From: Variovorax sp. CF313
GTDB lineage: Bacteria; Pseudomonadota; Gammaproteobacteria; Burkholderiales; Burkholderiaceae_C
Length of the DNA stretch: 64,000 nt
NCBI RefSeq assembly: GCF_000282635.1
Contig: NZ_AKIW01000001.1
Location: 1 to 64,000 of the forward strand
Reading direction: 5' to 3'
Positions 16,582-24,562 of this stretch are shown here, one piece after another (the stretch's first letter is position 1; every line of letters begins with the position of its first letter). The translations under genes were made by a program, and so were the position numbers. A model generated the notes under the pieces. The model had not been told where the DNA came from and did not search any database. It was given only the letters and a program-made list of their open reading frames with translations.

Positions 16582-18183
16582 ATGGCACAGATCGGCAAGG
16601 CTCCCTGCGACGACACGTTGATCCTGCATGGCGCGCGGGCGGAAGAGGGGACCTGTCCCGAGGCTTCCAAGCCCTGGGTGCTGGGCGCGGCTGTCGTGGG
16701 GTCGAGCATGGCCTTCATCGACGGCACGGTGGTCAACGTGGCGCTGCCGGCCATCCAGGCCGAGCTGCAGGCCACGGCGTTCCAGGCGCAATGGGTGGTC
16801 GAGTCGTATGCCTTGCTGCTGGCGGCACTGCTGCTCGTGGGCGGCGCACTGGGCGATCGCTATGGCCGGCGGCGCATCTTCGCGATCGGCGTCGGCATCT
16901 TCGCGCTCTCTTCGGTGGCCTGCGGGCTCGCGGCCACCGTGCAGCAGCTCATTGCCGCGCGGGCGGTGCAGGGCATCGGCGGCGCGCTGCTGGTGCCGGG
17001 CAGCCTGGCGCTGATCAGCGCGTCGTTTCCCGAGAAGGAGCGCGGCAAGGCCATCGGCACATGGTCAGGCTTCAGCGGCATCACGGCGGCGGTGGGGCCG
17101 GTGCTGGGCGGCTTCCTGGTCGATCACTTCTCGTGGACCTGGGCCTTTTTCATCAACGTACCGATGGCGCTGCTGGTGCTGTGGATCGTGTGGCGCCACG
17201 TGCCCGAGAGCCGCGGCGCATCGGCCACCGGCAGGCTGGACTTCTGGGGCGCGCTGCTGGCGACGGCCGGGCTTGGCGGCGTCGTCTATGCCTTCATCGA
17301 GGCGCCCACGCAAGGCTGGGGTTCGCCGGCCGTGCTCGGGGCGCTGGCCCTGGGTGTGCTGGGCAGCGCGGGCTTCATTGCCGCCGAGCGCAAGATGCGC
17401 ACGCCGATGCTGCCGCTGACCTTGCTGCGCATCGGCAACTTCAGCGGCGCGAATCTGCTGACCCTGCTGCTTTACGCGGCGCTGGGCGGCGGGCTGTACT
17501 TCTTCCCGCTCAACCTGATCCAGGTGCAGGGCTACTCGGCCACCGTGGCGGGCGCGGCGCTGCTGCCTTTCATCTTCACCATGTTCGCGCTCTCGCGCTG
17601 GGCCGGACAGTTGGTCGACCGCTTCGGGCCGCGTTTGCCGCTGGTCATCGGGCCTTCGATTGCGGCGGTCGGCTTTGCGCTCTTTGCCGTGCCGGGCGTC
17701 GGCGCGAGCTACTGGAGCGGCTTCCTGCCGGCGGTGGCGGTGCTTGGCTTCGGCATGACGGTGACGGTGGCGCCGTTGACCACCACCGTCATGAATGCGG
17801 TCGGGCCGGACCTGGCGGGCGTGGCTTCGGGCGTGAACAACGCCGTGTCGCGTGCGGCGGCGGTGCTGGCGATTGCGGTGTTCGGCGCAATCATGGCCTG
17901 GGCCTTCGACGTCGCGCTGGAAGAGCATCTGCGGGGCATGGGCGCTTCGGCGCAGGTGGCGGCTTTTCTCGAAGGCGAGCGCAGCAAGCTGGCGGGCGCG
18001 GCGCTGCCGCCGGGCGTGGATGCGGCCACGGCGGCAGCCCTCAAGAGGGCCGTGGCCGAATCCTTCGTGGCTGGCTTTCGCTGGGTGATGCTGCTGAGCG
18101 CGGGACTGGCCGTACTGAGCGCGGTGAGTGCCTGGCTGATGATCGGTGCGGTGCCTGCGGCCAGGCCGGCCACGGAGAAATAG
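16582..18183 (+). CDS. DHA2-family MFS efflux transporter (EmrB/QacA type)
   Basis: A 533-residue carrier with about fourteen helices. Helix 1 has AFIDGTVVNVALPAIQAEL; it is followed by QWVVESYALLLAALLLVGGA and the loop GDRYGRRRIFAIG. Helix 5 has the antiporter motif (GITAAVGPVLGGFLV and WAFFINVPM). The large C-terminal periplasmic insert before the last helix (about residues 455-500, EGERSKLAGAALPPGVDAAT) is typical of this group. The ATG follows GGAG. The protein is a proton-driven exporter of unknown substrate with no membrane-fusion partner nearby. Confidence 0.9.
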   Translation: MAQIGKAPCDDTLILHGARAEEGTCPEASKPWVLGAAVVGSSMAFIDGTVVNVALPAIQAELQATAFQAQWVVESYALLLAALLLVGGALGDRYGRRRIFAIGVGIFALSSVACGLAATVQQLIAARAVQGIGGALLVPGSLALISASFPEKERGKAIGTWSGFSGITAAVGPVLGGFLVDHFSWTWAFFINVPMALLVLWIVWRHVPESRGASATGRLDFWGALLATAGLGGVVYAFIEAPTQGWGSPAVLGALALGVLGSAGFIAAERKMRTPMLPLTLLRIGNFSGANLLTLLLYAALGGGLYFFPLNLIQVQGYSATVAGAALLPFIFTMFALSRWAGQLVDRFGPRLPLVIGPSIAAVGFALFAVPGVGASYWSGFLPAVAVLGFGMTVTVAPLTTTVMNAVGPDLAGVASGVNNAVSRAAAVLAIAVFGAIMAWAFDVALEEHLRGMGASAQVAAFLEGERSKLAGAALPPGVDAATAAALKRAVAESFVAGFRWVMLLSAGLAVLSAVSAWLMIGAVPAARPATEK

Positions 18184-18323
18184 CTAGGGCGGGTACGGAG
18201 GCGGGACTCGACGAAGTCCGTTACCTTCGTTGTGCGTTGGCGGAAGCGCCCGCGTGTTCCGCGTGGCCGCCAATGCACGCGGGGGAGCGACTCGAAAAAC
18301 ATAAGACAGAAGGGGGAGATGCC

Positions 18324-19397
18324 ATGAGCAGAATCAGCGACGTGGCCCGGCGGGCAGGCGTTTCGAACAGCACCGTATCGAACGTGATGAACGGACGCAG
18401 CGATCGCATGGCCAAGGAAACGCTGGCACGCGTCGAGGCCGCCATCCGCGATCTGAAATACCGGCCCAACACCTCGGCGCGGCAGCTCAAGACCGGGCAC
18501 ACGCCGCTGATCGGCCTGCTGGTGCCGTCGATGGCCAACCCCATGTACGGCTTCATCGCGCGCGAAGTCGAAACGCTGGCGCAGGAGCGCTACGGCTTCC
18601 GGATCATGATCGGCAACACCTACCGCGACGCCGCGAAGGAAGCGCATTTCTTCGAGGACCTGATGGCGCACGGCGTGCGCGGCGTGATCATCATCTCGTC
18701 GCTGCTCGACGAGCAGCACGTCGAGGCCGCCGCCGAGGGCGGGCTGGTGGTGGTCAGCTACGACCGGCGCGCCACGCCGGGCATGGCCTCGGTCATCGAC
18801 CACGTGACCGTCGACAACTTCGAGACCTCGCGCCTCGCCACCCAGCACCTGATCGAGCAGGGACATCTGCGGCTGGCGTTCGTCACGCCCTCCGGACGCA
18901 CTATGAGCCGCAGCGAAAAGGTCGACGGCTTCCTCGCTGCCGTCCGGACTGCGGGCCTCGAAGGCAGCGCCCAGGTGGTCGAAGGCCTGCCGGTCGACGA
19001 GTACGGCGATTCGATGATGAGCGAACTGGGCCGCACGCAGGCGGTGCTGATGGCGAAGTCGAAACAGCGCCCGACCGGCGTGATCGGCGTGAACGACCTG
19101 CTGGCCTTCGGCCTGATGGCGGGTTTTCGCGATGCCGGGCTTGCCGTGCCGCAGGACGTGTCGGTCATCGGCATCGACAACGTGTTTCTATCGACGCTGA
19201 TGTATCCCGCCATGACTTCGGTGCGCGTGCCCGTACCCGAGATGGCGCAGGTGATGGTGGAGCGCGTGATGAACCGGCTGTCGGACCCGTCGCTGCCGGC
19301 GCAGGAGTTTGTCTTTGCGCCCACGCTGGTGGCACGCGATTCGGTCGCAGCGCCGCTGCGCGGAGAGTCGCCAGCCGGACAGGTGCTTTTTTCATGA
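18324..19397 (+). CDS. LacI-family transcriptional regulator
   Basis: A 357-residue repressor-type protein. The helix-turn-helix is at residues 4-25 (ISDVARRAGVSNSTVSNVMN), followed by the hinge helix (YRPNTSARQLK). A periplasmic-binding-protein-like effector domain starts at about residue 60 (IGLLVPSMANPMYG) and ends with FAPTLVARDSV. The ATG follows GGGGGAG at good spacing. Its stop overlaps the start of the dehydrogenase gene, so regulator and enzyme are translated from one message. This suggests the dehydrogenase substrate pathway supplies the effector. The effector is probably a sugar acid or related carbohydrate, by family only. Confidence 0.9.
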   Translation: MSRISDVARRAGVSNSTVSNVMNGRSDRMAKETLARVEAAIRDLKYRPNTSARQLKTGHTPLIGLLVPSMANPMYGFIAREVETLAQERYGFRIMIGNTYRDAAKEAHFFEDLMAHGVRGVIIISSLLDEQHVEAAAEGGLVVVSYDRRATPGMASVIDHVTVDNFETSRLATQHLIEQGHLRLAFVTPSGRTMSRSEKVDGFLAAVRTAGLEGSAQVVEGLPVDEYGDSMMSELGRTQAVLMAKSKQRPTGVIGVNDLLAFGLMAGFRDAGLAVPQDVSVIGIDNVFLSTLMYPAMTSVRVPVPEMAQVMVERVMNRLSDPSLPAQEFVFAPTLVARDSVAAPLRGESPAGQVLFS

Positions 19398-20395
19398 CCA
19401 CGGTTTTCGTCAGCCATCCGCAGAGCAAGCTCGCGCACTATTTCGGCGACCGGGCCTCTGCCGCCTTGCAGGCCATCGCGCAGGTGCGCTTCAACCCCAC
19501 GGACACCGATCTTTCGTCGGCCGACCTGGCCGAACAGGCGCGGGACTGCGACGCCATCGTTTCCTACCGCCAGACGGCGGGCGACGAGGCGCTGTTCGCC
19601 GCGCTGCCGCAGTTGAAAGCCTTCGTGCGCTGCGCCATCGACATCCGCAACATCGACGTGGCGTCGGCCAGCCGGCATGGTGTGCTGGTCACGCGGGCGA
19701 GCGCGGGGTTCGTTCCTGCGGTGGCCGAGTGGATCGTGGGCGCAATGATCGACCTGGGGCGGCACATCAGCGCGTCGTCCGAGGGCTACCACGCAGGCCG
19801 GACCGTGGCATCGGCAATGGGTCGCGAACTGCGTGGCAGCACGCTGGGCGTGATCGGCTACGGGCAAATCGGCCGCTACCTGTGCGACATCGCGCTGGCG
19901 CTGGGCATGCGCATCGTCGTGCACGACCCGCACACCGCAACCGGCCGGGCCGAGTTCGCACAGGCGACGCTCGAAGCGCTGCTGGCGCAAGCCGACTTCG
20001 TGGCCTGCCTCGCAGCCGCCACCGGGGAGACCGAGAACATGATGAATGCCGCAGCCTTCGCAGCGATGCAGCCCCATGCCTTCTTCATCAATGCATCGCG
20101 CGGCGATCTCGTGGATGAAGACGCGCTGCTCGCTGCGCTCGATGCAGGAGTCATTGCCGGCTGCGCGCTGGACGTGGGCCGTGCACCCGACCAGATGCCG
20201 TCGCTGCGCGTGGCGGCGCACCCGCGCGTGATCGCCACGCCGCACATCGGCGGACTCACGCCGCCGGCCGTGGAGCACCAGGCCATGGAGACCGTGTCGC
20301 AGCTGGCGGAGATTTTCCAGGGCAGGGCACCGCAGGGCGCGGTCAATGCGGCCGAGGCATTCCGCTGGCGGCAAGCGTTCAGGGTGGGTGCCTGA
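19394..20395 (+). CDS. D-2-hydroxyacid dehydrogenase family protein, with catalytic Glu replaced
   Basis: A 333-residue NAD(P)-dependent oxidoreductase of the D-isomer family. The Rossmann motif GYGQIG is at residues 155-160. The catalytic Arg is in INASRGDLVDEDAL (Arg236) and the catalytic His in TPHIGG (His284). The usual third residue, Glu in LDVFxxEP, is not there. The local sequence is LDVGRAPDQMP, with Pro265 at the aligned position and Asp266 next to it. The protein may use another acid or be a subfamily with altered chemistry. It is coupled to the upstream LacI regulator by an ATGA overlap. Possible substrates are glyoxylate, hydroxypyruvate or sugar-derived 2-ketoacids. Confidence 0.87.
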   Translation: MTTVFVSHPQSKLAHYFGDRASAALQAIAQVRFNPTDTDLSSADLAEQARDCDAIVSYRQTAGDEALFAALPQLKAFVRCAIDIRNIDVASASRHGVLVTRASAGFVPAVAEWIVGAMIDLGRHISASSEGYHAGRTVASAMGRELRGSTLGVIGYGQIGRYLCDIALALGMRIVVHDPHTATGRAEFAQATLEALLAQADFVACLAAATGETENMMNAAAFAAMQPHAFFINASRGDLVDEDALLAALDAGVIAGCALDVGRAPDQMPSLRVAAHPRVIATPHIGGLTPPAVEHQAMETVSQLAEIFQGRAPQGAVNAAEAFRWRQAFRVGA

Positions 20396-20434
20396 GCCTC
20401 GATGGGAACTTCCCGCTGACAGGCGCCGCACGGG

Positions 20435-20464
20435 TTGACAAGGCCCTCCTGCCGATTTGATACT
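20435..20464 (+). promoter_or_regulatory. Putative sigma-70 promoter of the VOC-protein gene
   Basis: A consensus -35 TTGACA (20435-20440) is followed after 18 bases by GATACT (20459-20464), a 4 of 6 match to the -10. The leader would be about 30 bases and carries AAGGAG before the ATG at 20502. Confidence 0.55.
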
Positions 20465-20501
20465 GAACTCTCTGGTTCATCATTCAAGCGAAGGAGATCC
20501 C

Positions 20502-20978
20502 ATGCAAAAGATCGTTCCCTGCCTCTGGTTCGATGGCAACGGCGAAGACGCGCTGAATTTCTACACCGCGATCTTTCCGAACTCGCACGTGACCGACAAG
20601 CTGCTCTGGGGCGACGTCAACCCCGCCAAGAAGGGCTCGGTGCTCACCGCAACCTTCGAACTCGAAGGGCAGGAGTTCATGGTGCTCAACGGAGGGCCGG
20701 AGTACAAGTTCACCCCCGCCATCTCGATGCTCGTGAAATGCGAGACCCAGGCGGAGGTCGACTACTACTGGGAGAAGCTGCTCGAAGGCGGCGGCCAGCC
20801 GGTGCAGTGTGGCTGGCTCACCGACCGCTACGGCGTGTCCTGGCAGGTCGCGCCCATGCCGATGATCCGCATGTTCCAGGACAAGGACCCGGCCAAGGCG
20901 GCCCGCGCAATGCAGGCGATGATGAAGATGGTCAAGCTCGACATCGCCACGGTGCAGAGGGCCTTCGACGGGGAGTGA
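20502..20978 (+). CDS. VOC-superfamily protein, PhnB / 3-demethylubiquinone methyltransferase-like fold
   Basis: A 158-residue protein of the vicinal oxygen chelate fold: MQKIVPCLWFDGNGEDALNF, YTAIFPNS, TFELEGQEFMVLNGGPEYKF, and CGWLTDRYGVSWQVAP. This is the family often labelled PhnB or 3-demethylubiquinone-9 3-methyltransferase domain, although these small proteins have no demonstrated methyltransferase activity in general. The ATG at 20502 has an AAGGAG ribosome site and a good promoter upstream. It appears monocistronic and converges with the MATE gene. Confidence 0.88.
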   Translation: MQKIVPCLWFDGNGEDALNFYTAIFPNSHVTDKLLWGDVNPAKKGSVLTATFELEGQEFMVLNGGPEYKFTPAISMLVKCETQAEVDYYWEKLLEGGGQPVQCGWLTDRYGVSWQVAPMPMIRMFQDKDPAKAARAMQAMMKMVKLDIATVQRAFDGE

Positions 20979-20995
20979 TCCGCCACCGGCGGCGG

Positions 20996-22411
20996 CTATA
21001 CCAGCCGGCGGATTCCCTTCTTGCGCCACACCAGCTGGTAGTACGCGGTCTGCAGCAGCAGCATCGCGCCGAAGGTCACCGGGTAGGCGATCCAGATGCC
21101 GTTCAGGCCGATGCGATGGCTCATGAGCCAGGCCACCGGCACTTCTATTCCGAGGATGCAGAGGATGGAGATCAACGTAGGCACCAGCACCGAGCCGCTG
21201 GCGCGCATGATCCCCGACAGCGCCGCGGCCATGCCGAAGATCACCAGGCTCCACAGCATGATGTGCAGCAGCGTCTGTGCGATCTCGAGCACCGGCGCGC
21301 TGGTGATGAAGAAGGCCATCAGGTGGCGCGAGAACAGGTAGCCCAGCAGCACGAGGCCGCCGGTCAGCACGAGATTCATCAGCAGCGCCGTCTTGGCGAT
21401 GGCGCCGAGCCGGTCGGCACGGCCCGCGCCGATGGCCTGCGCGCCGAGGATCGACGCGGCGATGGCGATCGAGATGGCCGGGAACTGCACGTACGCCACC
21501 ACCTGGTTCACCGCGCCGTAGGCCGCTGTGGCGCTCGAGCCGTAGCTGTTGACCATCGACAGCAGCACCACCTCGGCCAGAGCGACCACGATCATCTGCA
21601 CGCCCGTGGGTACGCCGATCTTCAGCACCGCCTTCAGCAGGTGCGGCTGGATGCGCAGGTTGCGCACGAATGCTGCGTCGGGCGCGAGCGGGCTCTTGCG
21701 GCTGTGCAGCCGGAAGCCGAGCCAGGTGGTCGCCACCGCGAAGGACAGCACCGAGGCCCACGCACCGCTGGCCACGCCAAGCTGCGGCAGGCCGCCCCAG
21801 CCGCGGATGAGCGCGGGCGTGACCACCAGCCCGATCAGCGTCGAGATCACCAGCGTGAGCAGCGGCGTGACGGTGTCGCCCACGCCGCGCAGCATGGCCG
21901 TGGCGAGCAGGAACACGAACACGCCCGGCATCGCGATCAGCATGATGCGGGCGTAGCGCGTGGAGTCGGCCAGCACATCGGGCGGCGTGCCCAGTGCGGC
22001 CAGCATCGGCGTGGTGAAGGCGCCGCCGAACACTGCGATCACCAGGCCCATGAGCACGCCCACCGTGAGCGTGGTGCCGGCCACGGCCTTGGCCTTGGCC
22101 ACGTCGCGCGCGCCCCAGGCCTGGCCAATGAGCACCGAGGCGCCCGCGCCCAGGCCGATGATGAAGGCGATGAAGAAGAACATCACCGGGAAGAAGCTCG
22201 ACACGGCGGCCAGCGCGCCCACGCCGAGCATCTGCCCCACGTAGACGTTGTTGAGCGTGCCCGAGAGCGATTGCAGGATGTTACTGAGCAGCATCGGCGC
22301 GAGGAAGAAAAGAAAGACCTTCCACAACGGACGCGTTGCGCCCACGGGCGCCACGGGCACGCCCTGAAGGCCGCTGCGGCCGGTTGCGGAAGTCTCGGGG
22401 GTTGCTCTCAT
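20996..22411 (-). CDS. MATE-family efflux transporter
   Basis: A 471-residue protein with twelve hydrophobic helices in two similar halves. Typical MATE stretches are FLAPMLLSNILQSLSGTLNN followed by VYVGQMLG, LGAGASVLIGQAWGARD in the first half, and IAASILGAQAIGAGRADR in the second. MATE carriers export cationic drugs or metabolites using sodium or proton gradients. The start overlaps the stop of the upstream DUF2239 gene (ATGA), so the two are coupled. It converges with the VOC gene, 17 bases apart. Confidence 0.92.
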   Translation of the reverse strand: MRATPETSATGRSGLQGVPVAPVGATRPLWKVFLFFLAPMLLSNILQSLSGTLNNVYVGQMLGVGALAAVSSFFPVMFFFIAFIIGLGAGASVLIGQAWGARDVAKAKAVAGTTLTVGVLMGLVIAVFGGAFTTPMLAALGTPPDVLADSTRYARIMLIAMPGVFVFLLATAMLRGVGDTVTPLLTLVISTLIGLVVTPALIRGWGGLPQLGVASGAWASVLSFAVATTWLGFRLHSRKSPLAPDAAFVRNLRIQPHLLKAVLKIGVPTGVQMIVVALAEVVLLSMVNSYGSSATAAYGAVNQVVAYVQFPAISIAIAASILGAQAIGAGRADRLGAIAKTALLMNLVLTGGLVLLGYLFSRHLMAFFITSAPVLEIAQTLLHIMLWSLVIFGMAAALSGIMRASGSVLVPTLISILCILGIEVPVAWLMSHRIGLNGIWIAYPVTFGAMLLLQTAYYQLVWRKKGIRRLV

Positions 22412-22983
22412 GCGGGAGTGCTCCAGCCGGCGGCTGACAATTTTTGAAGATGGGAGCGCAGGTCCACGGGCCAGGCGTCGATGAGTCCTTCGAAGCGATT
22501 GCGCTCGCCGGCGAACAGCGCGCGCGTGGCTTCCTCGAAGCCGGGCAGGGCGCCGGCAATCGCGGTCATGAAGCGATAGGTGGCCTCGCGCGAAGCGCGC
22601 ACGGCGTCGCGGTCGGCGTTGACGCGGCTCGCCTCCTGCACCAGGCGGCGCAGCGCGACCGATGCGCCGCCGGGCTGGCGGTTGAGCCAGTCCCAATGGC
22701 GTGGAAGCAGGGTGACTTCGCGCGCGACCACGCCCAGCTTCGGGCGGCCTACGCCGCGGGGCGCGTCTTCATGGGTCTCTGCACCGGCGGCGTGCGGCAC
22801 GAGGCCGGCCCGGTTGTGCACGTCGAAGTCGAGCGGCTCGCCGGTCTGCTCGTTGAACACGAGGTAGGGCGTGTCGTCCTTGCGCTCGCGCAACTGCGCG
22901 AGCACGTCGGCGGTGCTTCCCTGGGCAATGCACTTGAAACCGGCGAAAACGATCAGGTTGGTGGGTGGCGTGTCGGAGGGCAT
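22408..22983 (-). CDS. DUF2239 family protein
   Basis: A 191-residue soluble protein of unknown function. The family core is GRPKLGVVAREVTLLPRHWD followed by WLNRQPGGASVALRRLVQEA. A second conserved part is RFMTAIAGALPGFEEATRAL followed by FAGER. The N-terminal half has a repeated FDVH/VFNEQTG beta pattern. GRPKLGVVAREVTLLPRHWDWL resembles a small DNA-binding or antitoxin-like segment, but this is only an impression. It is upstream of and translationally coupled to the MATE pump gene, so it may affect pump expression. Confidence 0.85.
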   Translation of the reverse strand: MPSDTPPTNLIVFAGFKCIAQGSTADVLAQLRERKDDTPYLVFNEQTGEPLDFDVHNRAGLVPHAAGAETHEDAPRGVGRPKLGVVAREVTLLPRHWDWLNRQPGGASVALRRLVQEASRVNADRDAVRASREATYRFMTAIAGALPGFEEATRALFAGERNRFEGLIDAWPVDLRSHLQKLSAAGWSTPA

Positions 22984-23038
22984 TGTTCTTTCTTCCGGTC
23001 CGTTCGAAACGAGGTGCGTAATCTACCCGTTGAACGGC

Positions 23039-23482
23039 TCAGGCGTTTGGTGTGTCGTCGAGGCAAAGCGCAAGAAGCGCGGCGTTGATTTGCGGCAGGC
23101 TTTTTTCGGCCGCCGGGGCGGATGGCGTGTTGTAGCCCTTGTCGCCGTCGCATTGGAGTTCTTCGCGCCAGAGCGCAAGGAGTTTCTCGAGTTCCTCCGC
23201 GCGGTCGAAGGCCGGGTCTTCGCTTTCCTTGACCCGGTCGATCACCTCGAAGGTGAACCGATCGGCGCCGTGCGCGATCCAGTCCCGCCCGAGCGCCTTG
23301 TTCCGGTGCGAGCGCATGTTCAGCTCGAAGCGGGCACGGTTCATGGCGCCTTCGACGTCGAGGCTGCCGGCCACATAGACCCGGCCTGTCAGCCCGTTGC
23401 GGATGACGAAGACGCCGGCCGGGCGCGCGGTTTCCTTGTATTGGCGGGAGATGGCTCGCCGGCTTTCTGGTGAGAGGTTCAT
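23039..23482 (-). CDS. GIY-YIG-type nuclease family protein
   Basis: A 147-residue protein. The GIY-YIG-like strand pair is at about residues 20-38 (AGVFVIRNGLTGRVYVAGS), so the signature tyrosines read VFV and VYV. A helix with RARFELNMRSHRNKALGRDW follows, then FEVIDRVKE and a Glu-rich helix (EELEKLLALWREEL). The altered signature, without the catalytic first Tyr, raises doubt about nuclease activity. I chose the ATG at 23482 because it follows TTGGAG; an upstream in-frame ATG at 23545 would overlap the palindromic sites. Two ACCCGGGT palindromes lie just upstream. Confidence 0.8.
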   Translation of the reverse strand: MNLSPESRRAISRQYKETARPAGVFVIRNGLTGRVYVAGSLDVEGAMNRARFELNMRSHRNKALGRDWIAHGADRFTFEVIDRVKESEDPAFDRAEELEKLLALWREELQCDGDKGYNTPSAPAAEKSLPQINAALLALCLDDTPNA

Positions 23483-23494
23483 GCTCCAAATATT

Positions 23495-23530
23495 ACCCGG
23501 GTTAAATGCGCGTGGCAATATACCCGGGTA
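23495..23530 (-). promoter_or_regulatory. Twin palindromic operator candidates upstream of the GIY-YIG gene
   Basis: Two copies of the 8-bp palindrome ACCCGGGT (23495-23502 and 23522-23529) have centres 27 bases apart. The second extends to the perfect 10-bp TACCCGGGTA, and both have AT-rich flanks (TATT.., ..TAAAA). They lie 13-48 bases upstream of the ATG, where a repressor would block transcription. No regulator gene is adjacent, so the binding protein is unknown. Confidence 0.6.
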
Positions 23531-23541
23531 AAAATAACTGC

Positions 23542-24048
23542 TCAACCTTCTCTAAGCCGACGCCAGCCGCGCGAGATGCGCCGATTCAGCGCCCGCACCA
23601 CGCGCCAGGGCCGACTCTGGCGAACGAGCGTGAGCACCTTGTCTTTCCATGCCTTCCATCGCGGATACCAACGGGCGAACCACGGAATGCGCATCAACGG
23701 CCCTTCGACCAACTGGAAGATCCGCGCGACGATGGCCGTGCCCACCAGCTTGGCCAGCACGAGCACGGTGAGGGCGCTGGCCGCGTGCCCGCGGCTGAAG
23801 AGAAAGAGCGCCAGTACCTTTACCGGCAGCAGCAGCACAACCGGCACGAAGAAAGCCAGCAATGCGCCCCAGGGCGGCAGGCGGCGCAGCCGTTCTTCGA
23901 GCGCTGCCCAGAAGGGCAGGCGGGACAGCCGCGCGGCGAGCGCGGCCAGTGGCTCCCAGCCCCACTCCTCGAAGAGCAGCACGGGAACGACGAGCACGAT
24001 ACCGATGGCGCGGAGCAGTGCGCGCAGTGCACGGGCGAATGAGGTCAT
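23542..24048 (-). CDS. Small inner-membrane protein, unknown function
   Basis: A 168-residue protein with at least two hydrophobic helices: IGIVLVVPVLLFEEWGWEPL near the N-terminus, and residues about 55-85 with GALLAFFVPVVLLLPVKVLA. A third region, LTVLVLAKLVGTAIVARIFQ, is less strong. The C-terminus is very basic (WYPRWKAWKDKVLTLVRQSR). I do not recognise a named domain. The ATG at 24048 puts FARALRALLRAIGIVLVVP at the start, as in relatives I recall from Comamonadaceae. The stop is only 11 bases from the palindrome pair upstream of the GIY-YIG gene. Confidence 0.7.
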   Translation of the reverse strand: MTSFARALRALLRAIGIVLVVPVLLFEEWGWEPLAALAARLSRLPFWAALEERLRRLPPWGALLAFFVPVVLLLPVKVLALFLFSRGHAASALTVLVLAKLVGTAIVARIFQLVEGPLMRIPWFARWYPRWKAWKDKVLTLVRQSRPWRVVRALNRRISRGWRRLREG

Positions 24049-24562
24049 CCGCGAAGGGTAAGGCAGCGCGTGCCCTCGGCCACGGGAACGCTCCGCCTGT
24101 TGCAAGGCCGTTGCCGGTTGTCGCGGCCATGCTGGTTACCTGGCCCTGCGTGGTCGCCGAACCGCTTGCCGTCGCGCCCGCCGATCCGAAGTCCCGCGAA
24201 GCTGACCGCGCCGCCCGCTCGATCACCGGACGATCCGGCCTTGGCTCGGGCAGCGGCGCGGTTTAGATGCTTTCGCCATGACCGGAGCGCAGTTTCCGGG
24301 TCGGGAAACCAGCCAAAGATGTCTCATGCTGGGTAGTGCAAGGCTATGACGAAAGTAGTGGTTTGCTCCCTCTCCGCTGGCATCGGAAGGCGTCCTTTCA
24401 CGCGACGCCAACATGGAAATTACAACTTTCAGTTGACATCGAAAATCAATGGAAACAAGATGCAACCAAAGTAATCAAAAAAGCCGAAACTCGAAATCTG
24501 AATAGAAATGGATTAACTTTTCGACACGAACAAAGTGCATTAATTGTCACAAAGGGGCTGGA
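24049..24562. other. Intergenic region upstream of the two-component pair
   Basis: About 500 bases without a supported gene. The left part (24049-24330) is GC-rich, and short frames on both strands lack ribosome sites and family resemblance. The right part (24400-24560) is strongly AT-rich for this genome and contains a consensus-like promoter at 24433-24461, leaving a leader of about 95 bases before the response-regulator start. Confidence 0.5.
24433..24461 (+). promoter_or_regulatory. Putative promoter of the response-regulator/kinase operon
   Basis: A perfect -35 TTGACA (24433-24438), a 17-base spacer, and CAAGAT (24456-24461) as a weak -10 (3 of 6). It lies in the AT-rich part of the intergenic region, 102 bases before the ATG at 24563. 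Confidence 0.45.

Noticed and set aside
16506-18323. In-frame extension upstream of the LacI regulator through the DHA2 gene
   Set aside because: The LacI protein starts at 18324 with a strong ribosome site; the upstream part is a shadow of the DHA2 carrier in another frame.
24433-24449. TTGAC...AATCAA considered as another FNR-type box
   Set aside because: The spacing between half-sites is wrong (six or seven bases instead of four); TTGACA is better explained as a -35 element.
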